Origin: GCA-002708315 sp964460905
GTDB taxonomy: Bacteria > Bacteroidota > Bacteroidia > Bacteroidales > F082
Assembly (NCBI GenBank): GCA_964460905.1
Contig: CAYWRM010000005.1
Span: 1-64,000, forward strand
Direction of reading: 5' to 3'
DNA length: 64,000 bases
The translations under genes were made by a program, and so were the position numbers. Shown here piece after piece: positions 9,570 to 19,586 of this stretch. How positions within the stretch are numbered: the first letter of the stretch is position 1; each line of letters opens with the position of its first letter. Under the pieces are notes generated by a model. That model was not told the DNA's origin. It searched no databases and saw only the letters and a list, made by a program, of their open reading frames with translations.

Positions 9570-10313
9570 ATGTCAGGACATAGTAAATGGTCAACAATTA
9601 AAAGAAAAAAAGGAGCATTAGATTCAAAGAGGTCTAAGGTGTTTTCAAAAATTATAAAGGAAATTACTGTTGCTGTAAAAGAAGGTGGAGCTGATCCTGA
9701 TGCTAACCCTAGATTACGAATGGCCATTTCAAACGCCAAAGGTGTTAGTATGCCAAAAGATAATATTGACAGGGCTATTAACAAGGGTAAAGATAAAGAT
9801 AGTGCTTCGTTTACCGAGCCTACATTTGAAGGTTATTTGCCTAATGGAATAGCCGCCTTTGTAGAATGTACAACAGATAATAATCAGCGTACCGTTGCAA
9901 ATATCAGGGCAATTTTTAATAAATCGGGAGGTAGTTTAGGAACAAACGGATCATTGAGTTTTATGTTCGACCGTAAAGGAATTTTTATAGTTCCTGTTGG
10001 TGATATTGATCAGGATGAGTTTGAAATGGAGTTTATTGATGCTGGTGCTGAGGACCTTGTATTAGAAGATGATGGGTTTTTTCATATAATAACCTCTTTG
10101 GAAGATTTTGGCACAATGGCTAAAAAGCTTGAAGACATGAATATTGAGCCTGAATCTGCTGATTTGCAACGCATTCCAACCGATACAAAAACATTAAATT
10201 TGGATGATGCTCTGAAAATAATGAGAGTTATTGATCAGTTCGAAGATGATGATGATGTGCAAAATGTTTTTCATAACCTGGAATTAACTGACGAAATAAT
10301 AGATGCAATGTAA
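9570..10313 (+). CDS. YebC/PmpR (TACO1) family protein
   Basis: Soluble YebC-family protein, 247 aa. The family start MSGHSKWSTIKRKKGALDSK is intact, followed by the conserved blocks GGADPDANPRLRMAI and PKDNIDRAINKG. Family members have been described as DNA-binding regulators and, more recently, as ribosome-associated factors that help with stalling motifs. Which applies here is unknown. A 40-residue acidic C-terminal tail with DDDD is visible. It is a single-gene unit between a terminator and a long non-coding stretch. Confidence 0.94.
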   Translation: MSGHSKWSTIKRKKGALDSKRSKVFSKIIKEITVAVKEGGADPDANPRLRMAISNAKGVSMPKDNIDRAINKGKDKDSASFTEPTFEGYLPNGIAAFVECTTDNNQRTVANIRAIFNKSGGSLGTNGSLSFMFDRKGIFIVPVGDIDQDEFEMEFIDAGAEDLVLEDDGFFHIITSLEDFGTMAKKLEDMNIEPESADLQRIPTDTKTLNLDDALKIMRVIDQFEDDDDVQNVFHNLELTDEIIDAM

Positions 10314-11022
10314 TGCATCGATTTAACCTGAATTATTCATAGTACCTCTCGCAAAGGTGCTAAGCCGCGAAGAATAAGTAAATTAAAAACTTTTTCTTAA
10401 AAACCCCAGTTTTTATAGGTTCAGACTAACTCATTCATAGAATTATTCATATCCAACACTTTGCGACTCCGCGTCTTTGCGTGATGAATTTTTCAACTTA
10501 AATTCAATAAACAGTATCTTCATTATAGTATTACATCGATATAACTTCATACCAGACTAATTTTGTCACTATAGCAAAACAGGGTCAGATTTTCTTTCAA
10601 ATCTTAGATTATTTTTATCTCATGCGCTATATTTAACCTTTGAATGTGAGCTTAATCAAATTACAATGTTGTTTATAATTCTGAAAGAGGCTTTATTTCA
10701 TAATTTATGGACGCGCATTTATTAAACCTTTCTAATTTATTGTAATTTTTGCCTTAATTAGTTTCTAATAATTAACTATTGAAACCTGTAAACAATAGAT
10801 AAATCAACTGATATATAGCAGTTAAAAGGCATTCTCATAAATAGCAATTAATTAACTGATTTATATCATATATTTTTATGAGCATAAATAATAAATAAGA
10901 CTAAGAAAGTTGTATTTTTACGGGTAGTAATGATAAGGTTAAGGTTTTAGCCTTTTTTTAATAACCATTGTTAAATAATTAACATTAGTATATAATATTT
11001 TTCATCTAACAATTTAAAAGTT
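10314..11022. other. 709-bp non-coding stretch before acs
   Basis: No credible open reading frame in either strand. It holds the cgcaaag inverted repeat described separately at 10350-10481. The remainder is very A/T-rich, with loosely repeated words (ttaattaactgat). I could not assign a clear TAnnTTTG promoter for acs; a long leader or regulated promoter is possible. Confidence 0.6.
10350..10481. repeat. Inverted repeat of cgcaaag-type elements
   Basis: The left arm at 10350-10372 (cgcaaaggtgctaag then ccgcgaag) and the right arm at 10459-10481 (reverse complement cgcaaagacgcggagtc then gcaaag) are related inverted copies separated by 86 bp. Each arm is immediately preceded by gaattattcat as a direct repeat (10330-10340 and 10440-10450). 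Cgcaaag-rich palindromes of this kind recur in many bacterial intergenic regions; origin not assigned. Confidence 0.6.
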
Positions 11023-12945
11023 ATGAGTAATAAGATTTCCAGTATGGCAGAATATCTGCAGAAGTATCAAGAAAGTGTTGCAAATCCTGAAAAATTTTGG
11101 GCGGAGATTGCAGAATCTAATTTCTGGCGAAAAAAGTGGGATAATGTACTTGACTGGCGTTTTGACGGTCCTGATGCTCCACAAGTTAAATGGTTTGAAA
11201 ACGCAAAGTTGAACATTACCGAAAACATTTTTGAAAGAAATATGTTTATGAGAAAAGATCAGGTTGCGCTAATATGGGAGCCTAATGATCCAAAAGAAAA
11301 AGAAGTAAAACTAACTTATGGAGAACTTTTTGATAAGGTAAAACAATTTGCAAATGTTTTAAAAAACAATGGTGTTAAGAAAGGAGATAGAGTTGCAATT
11401 TATCTTCCTATGATACCCGAATTAACTGTAGCAATGTTGGCTTGTGCCAGAATAGGAGCAATTCACTCAATTATCTTTGCCGGATTTTCTGCAACAGCAT
11501 TGGCTGATAGAATTAATGATTCATCATGTGAAATGGTACTAACATCAGATGGTGGTTATCGTGGAACAAAAACTATTCCTTTAAAAGCAATTGTTGATGA
11601 AGCTGTTGAAAAATGTCCTTCTGTTAAAAACGTAATTGTATTTAAACGTACAGGAGAAGAAGTAAATTTTGTTGAAGGTAGAGATATTTGGTGGCATGAT
11701 GCTTTAAAAGGTGTAAGTACAGAGAATGTTGCTGAAGTTATGGATTCTGAGGATACTTTATTTATACTTTATACATCAGGTTCAACAGGAAAACCAAAGG
11801 GTGTTCTTCATACAAATGCAGGATATATGGTTTTTGCCGAATATACATTTAAAAACGTATTCCAGTATAGTGATGGTGATATTTGGTGGTGTACAGCCGA
11901 CATTGGTTGGGTAACAGGTCATTCATATATTGTATACGGACCATTATTGGCTGGTGCAACTTCTGTTATGTTTGAAGGAGTTCCTACATGGCCTGATGCT
12001 GGTAGGTTCTGGGAAATAGTTGATAAATATAAAATAAATCAGTTTTATACAGCACCTACAGCTATTCGCGCATTGGTTGCACAAGGAGATGAATGGGTTT
12101 TAAAACATGACCTTAGCTCATTGAAAGTACTTGGAACAGTTGGTGAGCCAATAAATGAAGAGGCATGGCGTTGGTATCATGACCTTGTTGGAAAAGGTAA
12201 TTGTCCAATTGTTGATACATGGTGGCAAACGGAAACCGGTGGTATTATGATTACTCCTTTGGCTGGTATTACCCCAACTAAACCATCATTTGCTACTTTA
12301 CCATTACCGGGTGTTCAACCAATACTCGTTGATCCTGAGGGTAATGAGCTTAAAGGCAATAGCGTTGAGGGTATACTATGTATTAAATTCCCATGGCCGG
12401 GAATGTTACGGTCACTTTATGGAGCCCACAAACGTTGTTTTGAAACATATTTTTCAGCATTTAAAGGCTTATATTTAACTGGTGATGGTGCCAAACGTGA
12501 CGAAGAAGGATATTACAGAATTATAGGTCGTATTGATGATGTAATAAACGTATCGGGTCACCGTATTGGTACTGCCGAGGTTGAAGATGCAATAAATCAA
12601 CATCCTAAGGTAAATGAATCTGCAGTAGTTGGCTATCCTCATGCTATTAAAGGCTCAGGTATTTATGCTTATGTAATTTGTGATGAATTATCAGAAACCG
12701 AATTAGAAACAATTGAAGCTGAAATTAAAGCCACAGTGAATAAGTATATCGGACCAATAGCAAAACCTGATCAGATTCAGATTGTTGGTGGTTTACCAAA
12801 AACTCGTTCCGGTAAAATTATGCGCCGTATTCTTCGTAAAATTGGAGAAGGTGATGCTACTAATCTGGGTGATACATCTACACTACTCGATCCGGGTGTT
12901 GTTGAAGAAATTATCACCGGTGCTAAAGTTGAAGTTAAACGATAG
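11023..12945 (+). CDS. acs: Acetyl-CoA synthetase (AMP-forming)
   Basis: Activates acetate with ATP and CoA through acetyl-AMP. Length 640 aa is typical of Acs. Visible motifs are the P-loop YTSGSTGKPKG, TADIGWVTGHSY, the acetate-pocket region DTWWQTETGG with the family Trp, the hinge GRIDDVINVSGHRIGT and the C-terminal PKTRSGKIMRRILRK, whose Lys is the usual acetylation-controlled catalytic residue. It heads a short-chain acyl-CoA group: OFA transporter, ACD-GNAT fusion, Hbd-like and acetate kinase. The GNAT domain at 16,660-17,167 is a candidate for acetylating that Lys (inference). Confidence 0.96.
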   Translation: MSNKISSMAEYLQKYQESVANPEKFWAEIAESNFWRKKWDNVLDWRFDGPDAPQVKWFENAKLNITENIFERNMFMRKDQVALIWEPNDPKEKEVKLTYGELFDKVKQFANVLKNNGVKKGDRVAIYLPMIPELTVAMLACARIGAIHSIIFAGFSATALADRINDSSCEMVLTSDGGYRGTKTIPLKAIVDEAVEKCPSVKNVIVFKRTGEEVNFVEGRDIWWHDALKGVSTENVAEVMDSEDTLFILYTSGSTGKPKGVLHTNAGYMVFAEYTFKNVFQYSDGDIWWCTADIGWVTGHSYIVYGPLLAGATSVMFEGVPTWPDAGRFWEIVDKYKINQFYTAPTAIRALVAQGDEWVLKHDLSSLKVLGTVGEPINEEAWRWYHDLVGKGNCPIVDTWWQTETGGIMITPLAGITPTKPSFATLPLPGVQPILVDPEGNELKGNSVEGILCIKFPWPGMLRSLYGAHKRCFETYFSAFKGLYLTGDGAKRDEEGYYRIIGRIDDVINVSGHRIGTAEVEDAINQHPKVNESAVVGYPHAIKGSGIYAYVICDELSETELETIEAEIKATVNKYIGPIAKPDQIQIVGGLPKTRSGKIMRRILRKIGEGDATNLGDTSTLLDPGVVEEIITGAKVEVKR

Positions 12946-12966
12946 TTTCATTTTTCACTTAATTCT

Positions 12967-13026
12967 CGTCTCGTTTGAAACGAGGATGTCATTTAAATTA
13001 GGGCATCCGCGTTTCAAACGCGGACG
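12967..13026. repeat. Twin-palindrome REP-like element
   Basis: Two related palindromes face each other: CTCGTTTGAAACGAG (12970-12984) and CCGCGTTTCAAACGCGG (13007-13023). Their flanks (cgtc..gatg and gcatcc..gacg) make the whole 60 bp an imperfect palindrome. It lies between acs and the transporter gene. The shape matches REP elements mobilised by RAYT transposases, but no such transposase is in the window. It may also stabilise or end the acs mRNA. Confidence 0.65.
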
Positions 13027-13052
13027 ATAAATTTTAACATAAATTTATTATA

Positions 13053-14300
13053 ATGGAAAATCAAAAAGTAATGAACCGTGGTTTAGTTGTATTGGGTGCT
13101 ATACTAATTCAGTTAGCATTAGGTGCTATTTATGCATGGTCAGTGTTTACTCCTTCGCTCATAGTTGAAGGTTGGGCGAAAGCTGATACACAATGGGTTT
13201 TTGCAATTGGACTAGTTTCTTTTGCAGTATTTATGGTTTTTGCTGGAAAAAAAATAGCGACATGGGGTCCACAAAAGCTTACGTTTCTTGGGGGTATAGT
13301 TCTCGGTTTAGGATACCTAATTGCAGGTTTATTTGGTGGCACTAGTTTTTGGCCTTTGGTGATATTAATAGGTCTTGTTGGAGGTGCTGGAATTGGATTT
13401 GCCTACGTTGTACCAATTGCGGTTGGTATGCGATGGTTTCCTGATAAAAAAGGGATGATTACAGGATTAGCAGTTGCTGGATTTGGTTTCGGAGCTATGC
13501 TCTGGGTAAAGTTAGCTGGTTCATGGGGTCACTTAATAGAGAATATTGGCCTTTCATCTACATTTACAACCTATGGGATAATTTTCGCAATAATGGTTAT
13601 TATTGGTGGACTTTGGATGAAATTTCCTCCTGTTGGCTGGAAACCTGAGGGTTATAAAGAAGCAGTAGCAGGAAAAACAGGATCTTCTGAAGATAAAGAG
13701 TTCAGTAGTAGTGAGATGTTGAGGAAACCTCAGTTTTATTTAATATTTTTCACTTTTGTTGTAAGTGCTGGAGCAGGATTAATGTCCATTGGGTTAATGA
13801 AACTTTATCCGATGGAGGCTCTACAGGCAAATGGTTTGTCGATGGCAGAAGCAAGTGCCATTGCTGGTACTGCCATGGCTGTTTTCTTTAGTCTGGCAAA
13901 TGGTATTGGTAGAATTGTATGGGGAATGTTAAGTGACAAACTTGGTCGTAAAACATCTATTATTATTATGACTGCTACTCAAGGTATACTTGTTATACTC
14001 TTTACCTATATGGCAGGTAGTGAAATACTGCTTTATCTTGGTGCTACACTAATTGGGTTTAACTTTGGCGGTAACTTTGCACTATTCCCTACAATAACTG
14101 CAGATACTTTTGGTGCTAAAAACGTTGGTCAAAATTATCCATTCGTTTTTCTTGCTTATGGAGTAGGCGGGATACTTGGTCCAATACTTGGCGGAATGAT
14201 GGGAGATATTGGTAATTTCTCAATGGCATTTACTATTTCCGGAATTGCAGTTTTATTTGGGACAATATTAATGCTAATGGTCAAACCTGCTAGAAAGTAA
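13053..14300 (+). CDS. MFS transporter, OFA (oxalate/formate antiporter) family
   Basis: Inner-membrane major facilitator of 415 aa with 12 predicted helices. The N-terminus LVVLGAILIQLALGAIYAWSVF is the OFA hallmark. The MFS signature between helices 8 and 9 reads NGIGRIVWGMLSDKLGRK, and a charged loop (EDKEFSSSEMLRKPQFYL) lies between the halves. OFA members move small mono- or dicarboxylates such as oxalate, formate or lactate. With acs just upstream and acyl-CoA enzymes downstream, acetate or another short carboxylate is a reasonable guess, not shown. It ends at a strong terminator. Confidence 0.9.
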   Translation: MENQKVMNRGLVVLGAILIQLALGAIYAWSVFTPSLIVEGWAKADTQWVFAIGLVSFAVFMVFAGKKIATWGPQKLTFLGGIVLGLGYLIAGLFGGTSFWPLVILIGLVGGAGIGFAYVVPIAVGMRWFPDKKGMITGLAVAGFGFGAMLWVKLAGSWGHLIENIGLSSTFTTYGIIFAIMVIIGGLWMKFPPVGWKPEGYKEAVAGKTGSSEDKEFSSSEMLRKPQFYLIFFTFVVSAGAGLMSIGLMKLYPMEALQANGLSMAEASAIAGTAMAVFFSLANGIGRIVWGMLSDKLGRKTSIIIMTATQGILVILFTYMAGSEILLYLGATLIGFNFGGNFALFPTITADTFGAKNVGQNYPFVFLAYGVGGILGPILGGMMGDIGNFSMAFTISGIAVLFGTILMLMVKPARK

Positions 14301-14337
14301 TTATTTGTAATACTTTTAATAAAAAATGTAGTCATTT

Positions 14338-14377
14338 AATCTCCGGAAATTCATAAAACTTCCGGAGATTTTTTTAT
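14338..14377 (+). terminator. Rho-independent terminator
   Basis: Perfect 11-bp stem (AATCTCCGGAA/TTCCGGAGATT) with an 11-nt loop and a following T tract, 37 bp after the OFA transporter gene. Confidence 0.9.
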
Positions 14378-14412
14378 GCAATATTTTTGTTCGATGTTAT
14401 ATTAACATTAAT

Positions 14413-14420
14413 TACTTTTG
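14413..14420 (+). promoter_or_regulatory. -7 element (TACTTTTG) for the ACD-GNAT gene
   Basis: TAnnTTTG match 65 bp before the start at 14486, with a TTTG -33-like word at 14386-14389. It lies just after a terminator, so the downstream gene is an independent unit. Confidence 0.6.
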
Positions 14421-14485
14421 TGAACTAAATAACAGTCTTTGTATATTTTATAATATTTTAATAATCAGCCTAATAATATACTATT

Positions 14486-17167
14486 ATGCCAATTAAGCAA
14501 CTCGACAGTATTTTTCGCCCAAACAGAATAGCACTTATTGGAGTGTCAAATGATCCTAATAGTGTAGGTGGTTTAACATTAAAGAATTTGGTGGGCGGTG
14601 GTTTTCAGGGGGTGATCTATCCAATTAATCCACGTAGAGAAGCTGTGATGGGGATTCCTTGTTTTCCAGATGTGAAGAGTCTTCCGAAAACACCTGATCT
14701 GGCTGTTATAATGACAGCAGCTGAACAGGTTCCTGATATTATTGTTGAGTGTGGAAACGCAGGAATAAACGGGATTATTATAATGTCAGCAGGGTTTAAA
14801 GAATCGGGGGAAGAGGGGAAACTTTTAGAAGAAAATCTAAAAAAGCAGATCAATAAATTTCCTGATATGCGTGTTATCGGACCTAATTGTCTGGGGATAA
14901 TAGTTCCGAGGGCGAAACTTAATGTAAGTTTTGCTAACGGTATGCCGAGAAAAGGAAAAGTAGCATTTATTTCTCAATCAGGAGCTCTATGCGCTTCAAT
15001 TCTTGATTGGGCCGATGAGGCAAAAATCGGGTTCTCTTATTTTGTATCAATTGGTAATGCTGTGGATGTTACTTTTGGAGATTTGATAGATTATCTGGGT
15101 CAGGATAGTAATACAAAATCCATAATGTTATATGTTGAATCGTTGGCCAATGCCAGAACATTTATGTCGGCGGCTCGTGCATTTGCACGTAAAAAACCAA
15201 TTATTGTATACAAATCTGGTCGGTTCCCTGAATCTGCGGCAGCAGCAGCATCACATACAGGTGCACTGGCTTCGGAGGATGCTATTTATGATGCTGTATT
15301 CAGAAGAGCAGGTTTAGCAAGGGTTTACGATATTGGTAATATCTTTGATTTTACAGATCTTGTTGGTAGGAAACGAATGCCCAAAGGTACTGGGATTGCT
15401 ATTGTTACAAATGCAGGGGGCCCTGGAGTAATGGCAACCGATACTATCATTTCTTTGGGAGGCAGGCTCGAAACTCTATCAAATCTAACGATGAGTAAAC
15501 TTAATCAACTACTACCTTCATATTGGTCACATGGGAATCCTGTGGATGTATTGGGAGATGCTTCACCTACTCGATTGTCGCAGGCTACAAGTATAGTCCT
15601 TGATGATGAAAATATTGATGCCGTATTGGTTATTCTTACTCCTCAAGCAATGACAAACCCAACAGCAACAGCTCAGGCAATTATTGATATTTCTGCTCAC
15701 ACATCAAAATTTATAATGACCGCATGGCTTGGTGGTACTAGTATGCGGGAAGGTCTTAATCTGTTGACAGATGCTGAAATACCTGTTTATAGTACACCTG
15801 GTCAGGCTATGCGATCATTTATGACCATGACACGGTATATTAACAATCTCGAATTACTTTATGAGACTCCTAAGGATGTACCTGTATCATTCAATTACGA
15901 TAGGGAAAGCCTGAGAGAGAAATATGTTGGCAATATTTTCAAAAAGTCGAAAATCTTGTCAGAGGATGATTCAAAGCTATTGATAAATGATTATGGAATT
16001 TCTACAACTCATCCTCAACTTGCAACAACAGTAGATGAAGCAGTTGAAATTGCTAATAAAAAAGGTTATCCTGTTGTGCTTAAAATTAGCTCACCTGAAA
16101 TTACGCATAAAACTGATGTTGGGGGAGTGGCCTTAAATTTGGGAACTGATGAAATAGTAAGAGCTACTTATAAAAATATGCTCGAAACAGTATCTTCAAA
16201 AATACCTGGTGTAAAAATTAATGGTATCTCAGTGCAAAAAATGATTGATACGAAAGATGATGTAGAATTGATTCTTGGTATTAAAAAAGATAAACTTTTT
16301 GGTACTGTAATACTTGCAGGTATGGGAGGTACAAGTGCTGAATTGTTTAACGATAAACGACTCGAATTTCCACCATTGAATGAGCAACTTGCACGTCAGA
16401 TGATCGAATCATTACAAATATACCCATTACTCGAAGGATATAGAGGCAGTAAACCTAAAAATATTGATAAATTAATTGAGGTATTAATCCGTGTATCATA
16501 TTTAGCTGCTGATTACCCTGAAATAGAAGAGCTTGATATTAATCCACTTATAGTTACTCCTGATGATGTAATAGCCTTAGATGCTAGAATTGTTGTGGAC
16601 AATGAACTTTCAGATAAAGAAAATATTGATTATTCGCACCTAATGCTTAGACCTTACCCGGAAAGGTTAAGGAAAAAGGCAAAATTACGAGATGGTACTG
16701 AAATATTATTGAGGCCAATTAAACCTGAGGATGAGGCACTATGGCTGGAAATGTTAGGTAGTTGTTCTAAAGAGTCTATTTATCATAGATTTAGATATGA
16801 TTTTTATTTTAATTCGCATGAGGTAGCTACTCAATTTTGTTATATTGATTATGATCGTGAAATGGGAATAGTTGCTGAAATTGATTTTGAAGGTAGAAAG
16901 CGATTGATTGGTGTTGGCAGACTTATTTCTGACCCTGACGTTATTAATGCTGAGTATGCCGTTCTGGTTCCCGACGATTGGCAACATAATGAGTTGGGCT
17001 ATATATTAACACAATATTGTATCGAAATTGCTGCTAACACAGGTATAAAACGTGTTTCGGCTGAAACAACTTCTGATAATAAAGCTATGATATCTGTTTT
17101 TAGAAAATTAGATTTCAGAGTGGTTTACAATGATGATACTACCGTTACTGTTTTTAAAGACTTATGA
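14486..17167 (+). CDS. ADP-forming acyl-CoA synthetase fused to GNAT acetyltransferase
   Basis: Three-part protein of 893 aa. Residues 1-460 are the CoA-binding and ligase-CoA alpha part, with His257 in SHTGAL at the position of the phosphorylated alpha-site His. Residues 480-700 are an ATP-grasp beta part with a second His (541) in ITHKTDVGGV. From about 725 a GNAT domain begins (LLRPIKPEDEALW). In regulatory Pat/YfiQ proteins the ligase part is inactive and the first His is usually lost; here both His are kept, so ATP-yielding acetate or acyl release is plausible alongside protein acetylation. Acs, encoded two genes upstream, is the obvious candidate target (inference). Strong match; the dual role is unproven. 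Confidence 0.92.
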   Translation: MPIKQLDSIFRPNRIALIGVSNDPNSVGGLTLKNLVGGGFQGVIYPINPRREAVMGIPCFPDVKSLPKTPDLAVIMTAAEQVPDIIVECGNAGINGIIIMSAGFKESGEEGKLLEENLKKQINKFPDMRVIGPNCLGIIVPRAKLNVSFANGMPRKGKVAFISQSGALCASILDWADEAKIGFSYFVSIGNAVDVTFGDLIDYLGQDSNTKSIMLYVESLANARTFMSAARAFARKKPIIVYKSGRFPESAAAAASHTGALASEDAIYDAVFRRAGLARVYDIGNIFDFTDLVGRKRMPKGTGIAIVTNAGGPGVMATDTIISLGGRLETLSNLTMSKLNQLLPSYWSHGNPVDVLGDASPTRLSQATSIVLDDENIDAVLVILTPQAMTNPTATAQAIIDISAHTSKFIMTAWLGGTSMREGLNLLTDAEIPVYSTPGQAMRSFMTMTRYINNLELLYETPKDVPVSFNYDRESLREKYVGNIFKKSKILSEDDSKLLINDYGISTTHPQLATTVDEAVEIANKKGYPVVLKISSPEITHKTDVGGVALNLGTDEIVRATYKNMLETVSSKIPGVKINGISVQKMIDTKDDVELILGIKKDKLFGTVILAGMGGTSAELFNDKRLEFPPLNEQLARQMIESLQIYPLLEGYRGSKPKNIDKLIEVLIRVSYLAADYPEIEELDINPLIVTPDDVIALDARIVVDNELSDKENIDYSHLMLRPYPERLRKKAKLRDGTEILLRPIKPEDEALWLEMLGSCSKESIYHRFRYDFYFNSHEVATQFCYIDYDREMGIVAEIDFEGRKRLIGVGRLISDPDVINAEYAVLVPDDWQHNELGYILTQYCIEIAANTGIKRVSAETTSDNKAMISVFRKLDFRVVYNDDTTVTVFKDL

Positions 17168-17280
17168 TAGGGTAAGCATCAATACAGGTTTTGCCATACA
17201 ATCTTGATTTTTTTTGCCAAATGCATTGGCTTCTTTGAAGAGAATAGCAAAATTGTTGTTGTTGTAAACCTTAAGAAAAC

Positions 17281-17288
17281 TATCTTTG
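17281..17288 (+). promoter_or_regulatory. -7 element (TATCTTTG) for the Hbd-ackA unit
   Basis: TAnnTTTG match with TTG words at 17259-17264 at -33-like distance, 60 bp before the start at 17348. Confidence 0.6.
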
Positions 17289-17347
17289 CAAACGGAAAAT
17301 AAGCAATACAGAATAATAAACAGTCAATAAAATATTATAATAACAAG

Positions 17348-18307
17348 ATGAGTAAATTAGCAGAATTTGGGCTTGGAGATAGACTTAAGGTAGTAGGTAA
17401 AATTCAATCAGTTGGAATTGTTGGTTGTGGCTCAGTAGGTATGGCAATCACCTTACTTGTAGCACGTTATGGGATGGAGGTAGTTTTTGTTGATGTTTCG
17501 ACTGAGCGTATAAATGAAATTTTTACTAATCTTGAAACACAGCTTGATGATGAAATAGTTCATTGGGGAATTACAGCATCGGAGAAACGCCTGGTATTGT
17601 CGCGAATTACCGGTACTACCGATTTTGCTGGATTAAAGAATTGTGACGTTGTGATAGAAGCAATTAGTTCAAGGAAGAAGGGTACAGAGATTGAGCAAAG
17701 AAAAGAAGTTTTTCGTAAAATTGAAGAGGTGGTTAGTGAAAATACTATTATATCTTCAAATATAAGTACACTTGTAATTTCTGATCTGGCTGAAGTACTT
17801 AAGCATCCAGGGCGTGCCATAGGTATACATTTTATCGAACCAATAGATAAGACTAATATAGTTGAGGTTGTTAATGGGGTTCAATCTACAGAGGAAGCCC
17901 ATAAAAAAGTTATGAGATTTTGTCAGATGATTAATAGAAAAGGAATATGTGTGAATGAATCTCCTGGCAATATTAGTACGCGAATGTTAATACCCATTGT
18001 TAATGAAGCTTGTGAAATACTAATGGAGGGTATAGCATCTATGCAGGATATTGATCATACTACTCGCGAAACCCTTGGATACAATGTAGGCCCGTTTGAA
18101 CTTGCTGACAGGATTGGATTGGATAAGATATTGAAATATATGGAGAACCTATATGCTGAGTATGGCGAGAGTAAATACAAAGCATCACCTGTAATAAAGA
18201 GGCTGGTTAGGGCAAATTATCTGGGGAGGCGAGTTGGACGCGGGTTCTATAATTATGAGAATGATAAACCTGTTAGTAGTACTATTACCAATTCAACAAT
18301 TAAGTAG
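17348..18307 (+). CDS. 3-hydroxyacyl-CoA dehydrogenase (Hbd-like)
   Basis: NAD-dependent 3-hydroxybutyryl/3-hydroxyacyl-CoA dehydrogenase of 319 aa. The Rossmann loop GIVGCGSVGMAI is near residue 25 and the C-terminal domain ends with LGRRVGRGFYNY. The catalytic His motif reads IHFIEPIDKTNIVEVV where most Hbd proteins have HFFNP, and SPGNIS replaces the common SPGFVS. The fold and His are kept, but the substrate pocket may differ. It is followed after 30 bp by ackA, so the two are probably one operon. No thiolase or crotonase is adjacent, so a full butyrate pathway is not supported here. Confidence 0.85.
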   Translation: MSKLAEFGLGDRLKVVGKIQSVGIVGCGSVGMAITLLVARYGMEVVFVDVSTERINEIFTNLETQLDDEIVHWGITASEKRLVLSRITGTTDFAGLKNCDVVIEAISSRKKGTEIEQRKEVFRKIEEVVSENTIISSNISTLVISDLAEVLKHPGRAIGIHFIEPIDKTNIVEVVNGVQSTEEAHKKVMRFCQMINRKGICVNESPGNISTRMLIPIVNEACEILMEGIASMQDIDHTTRETLGYNVGPFELADRIGLDKILKYMENLYAEYGESKYKASPVIKRLVRANYLGRRVGRGFYNYENDKPVSSTITNSTIK

Positions 18308-18337
18308 ATTATTACTAGTATAAATTATATTGAACGC

Positions 18338-19531
18338 ATGAAAATTATTGTATTAAATTGTGGAAGTTCATCTATTAAGTATCAGTTGTTTGATATGCCA
18401 TCGAGTAAGGTAATCGCAAAGGGTTTGGTTGATAAAATTGGATTAAAAGGAAGTGCGATTAAGTTCACAAGAGGTGATGAAAGTCAAGTTACTGTTGAAG
18501 GAGAGATTCTTGATCATCAGCAGGGAATAGAATATCTACTGGGAATATTGATAAGTGATAAATATGGAAGTATTGAGAAAATATCAGACATTCACGCAGT
18601 TGGGCATAGGGTTGTTCATGGTGCAGAAGAATTTAGCGGCAGTGTTATAATTGATAATGAGGTAATTACAGCTTTGGAAAAATCTTCTGAGCTGGCACCA
18701 TTACATAATCCTCCAAATTTAAAAGGGATTTTTGCTATGCAACAACTGCTTCCTGATGTAGTGCAGGTTGGTGTTTTTGATACAGCATTCCATCAAACGA
18801 TGCCCGAGCATTCATATTTGTATGCAATACCATATGTTCTTTATGAAAAATACAAAATTCGTAGATATGGGTTTCATGGCACAAGTCATAAATATGTAAG
18901 CGCAGTAGCTTGTGAAATGTTAGATGTTGATATTAATACTCAAAAAATAATTACATGCCACTTAGGTAATGGATCTTCACTTACTGCAATTAATAATGGA
19001 AAATCATATGATACTTCAATGGGCATGACGCCTACAGAAGGCTTAATTATGGGTACCCGAACTGGAGATCTTGATCCAGGTGCATTATTGTATATTGCAG
19101 GTAAAGAGGATACTAGCATTAATTATACAAACACCCTAATAAATAAATTCTCGGGTTTGTTAGGAATTTCAGGTGTTTCATCCGACATGCGTGACCTGGA
19201 AGAGGCTGCTGCCGATGGAAATCATAGAGCACAACTAGCTTTGGATATGTTTGCCTACAGAGTAAAAAAATATATAGGTTCATACGCTGCTGCTCTCGGA
19301 GGTGTGGATATTATTGTTTTTACCGGTGGTATTGGTGAAAATGATACTGAAACACGCAAAAAAGTACTGAGTGGACTTGAGTTTATGGGAGTTAAAACTG
19401 ATGCTGAAAAAGCTAACGTTAGGGGTAAAAAAGCAATTATTTCATCAATTGATTCACCAGTAAAGGTACTTGTAGTACCTACTGATGAAGAACTTATGAT
19501 TGCCCGTGATACTTATGAGCTGGTATCCTGA
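18338..19531 (+). CDS. ackA: Acetate kinase
   Basis: Interconverts acetyl phosphate plus ADP with acetate plus ATP. Length 397 aa is standard. Motifs: VLNCGSSSIKYQLF at the N-terminus, HRVVHG, FDTAFH, RRYGFHGTSHKY, CHLGNGSSLTAI, MGMTPTEGL and FTGGIGEND, covering the ASKHA phosphate and acetate sites. No phosphotransacetylase gene is in the window. Cotranscription with the Hbd-like gene is likely from the 30-bp gap. Confidence 0.97.
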   Translation: MKIIVLNCGSSSIKYQLFDMPSSKVIAKGLVDKIGLKGSAIKFTRGDESQVTVEGEILDHQQGIEYLLGILISDKYGSIEKISDIHAVGHRVVHGAEEFSGSVIIDNEVITALEKSSELAPLHNPPNLKGIFAMQQLLPDVVQVGVFDTAFHQTMPEHSYLYAIPYVLYEKYKIRRYGFHGTSHKYVSAVACEMLDVDINTQKIITCHLGNGSSLTAINNGKSYDTSMGMTPTEGLIMGTRTGDLDPGALLYIAGKEDTSINYTNTLINKFSGLLGISGVSSDMRDLEEAAADGNHRAQLALDMFAYRVKKYIGSYAAALGGVDIIVFTGGIGENDTETRKKVLSGLEFMGVKTDAEKANVRGKKAIISSIDSPVKVLVVPTDEELMIARDTYELVS

Positions 19532-19586
19532 TACTATAATACACAAGTTTCAATGTCCAAATAATAAACAATAAGATACCTTATTG

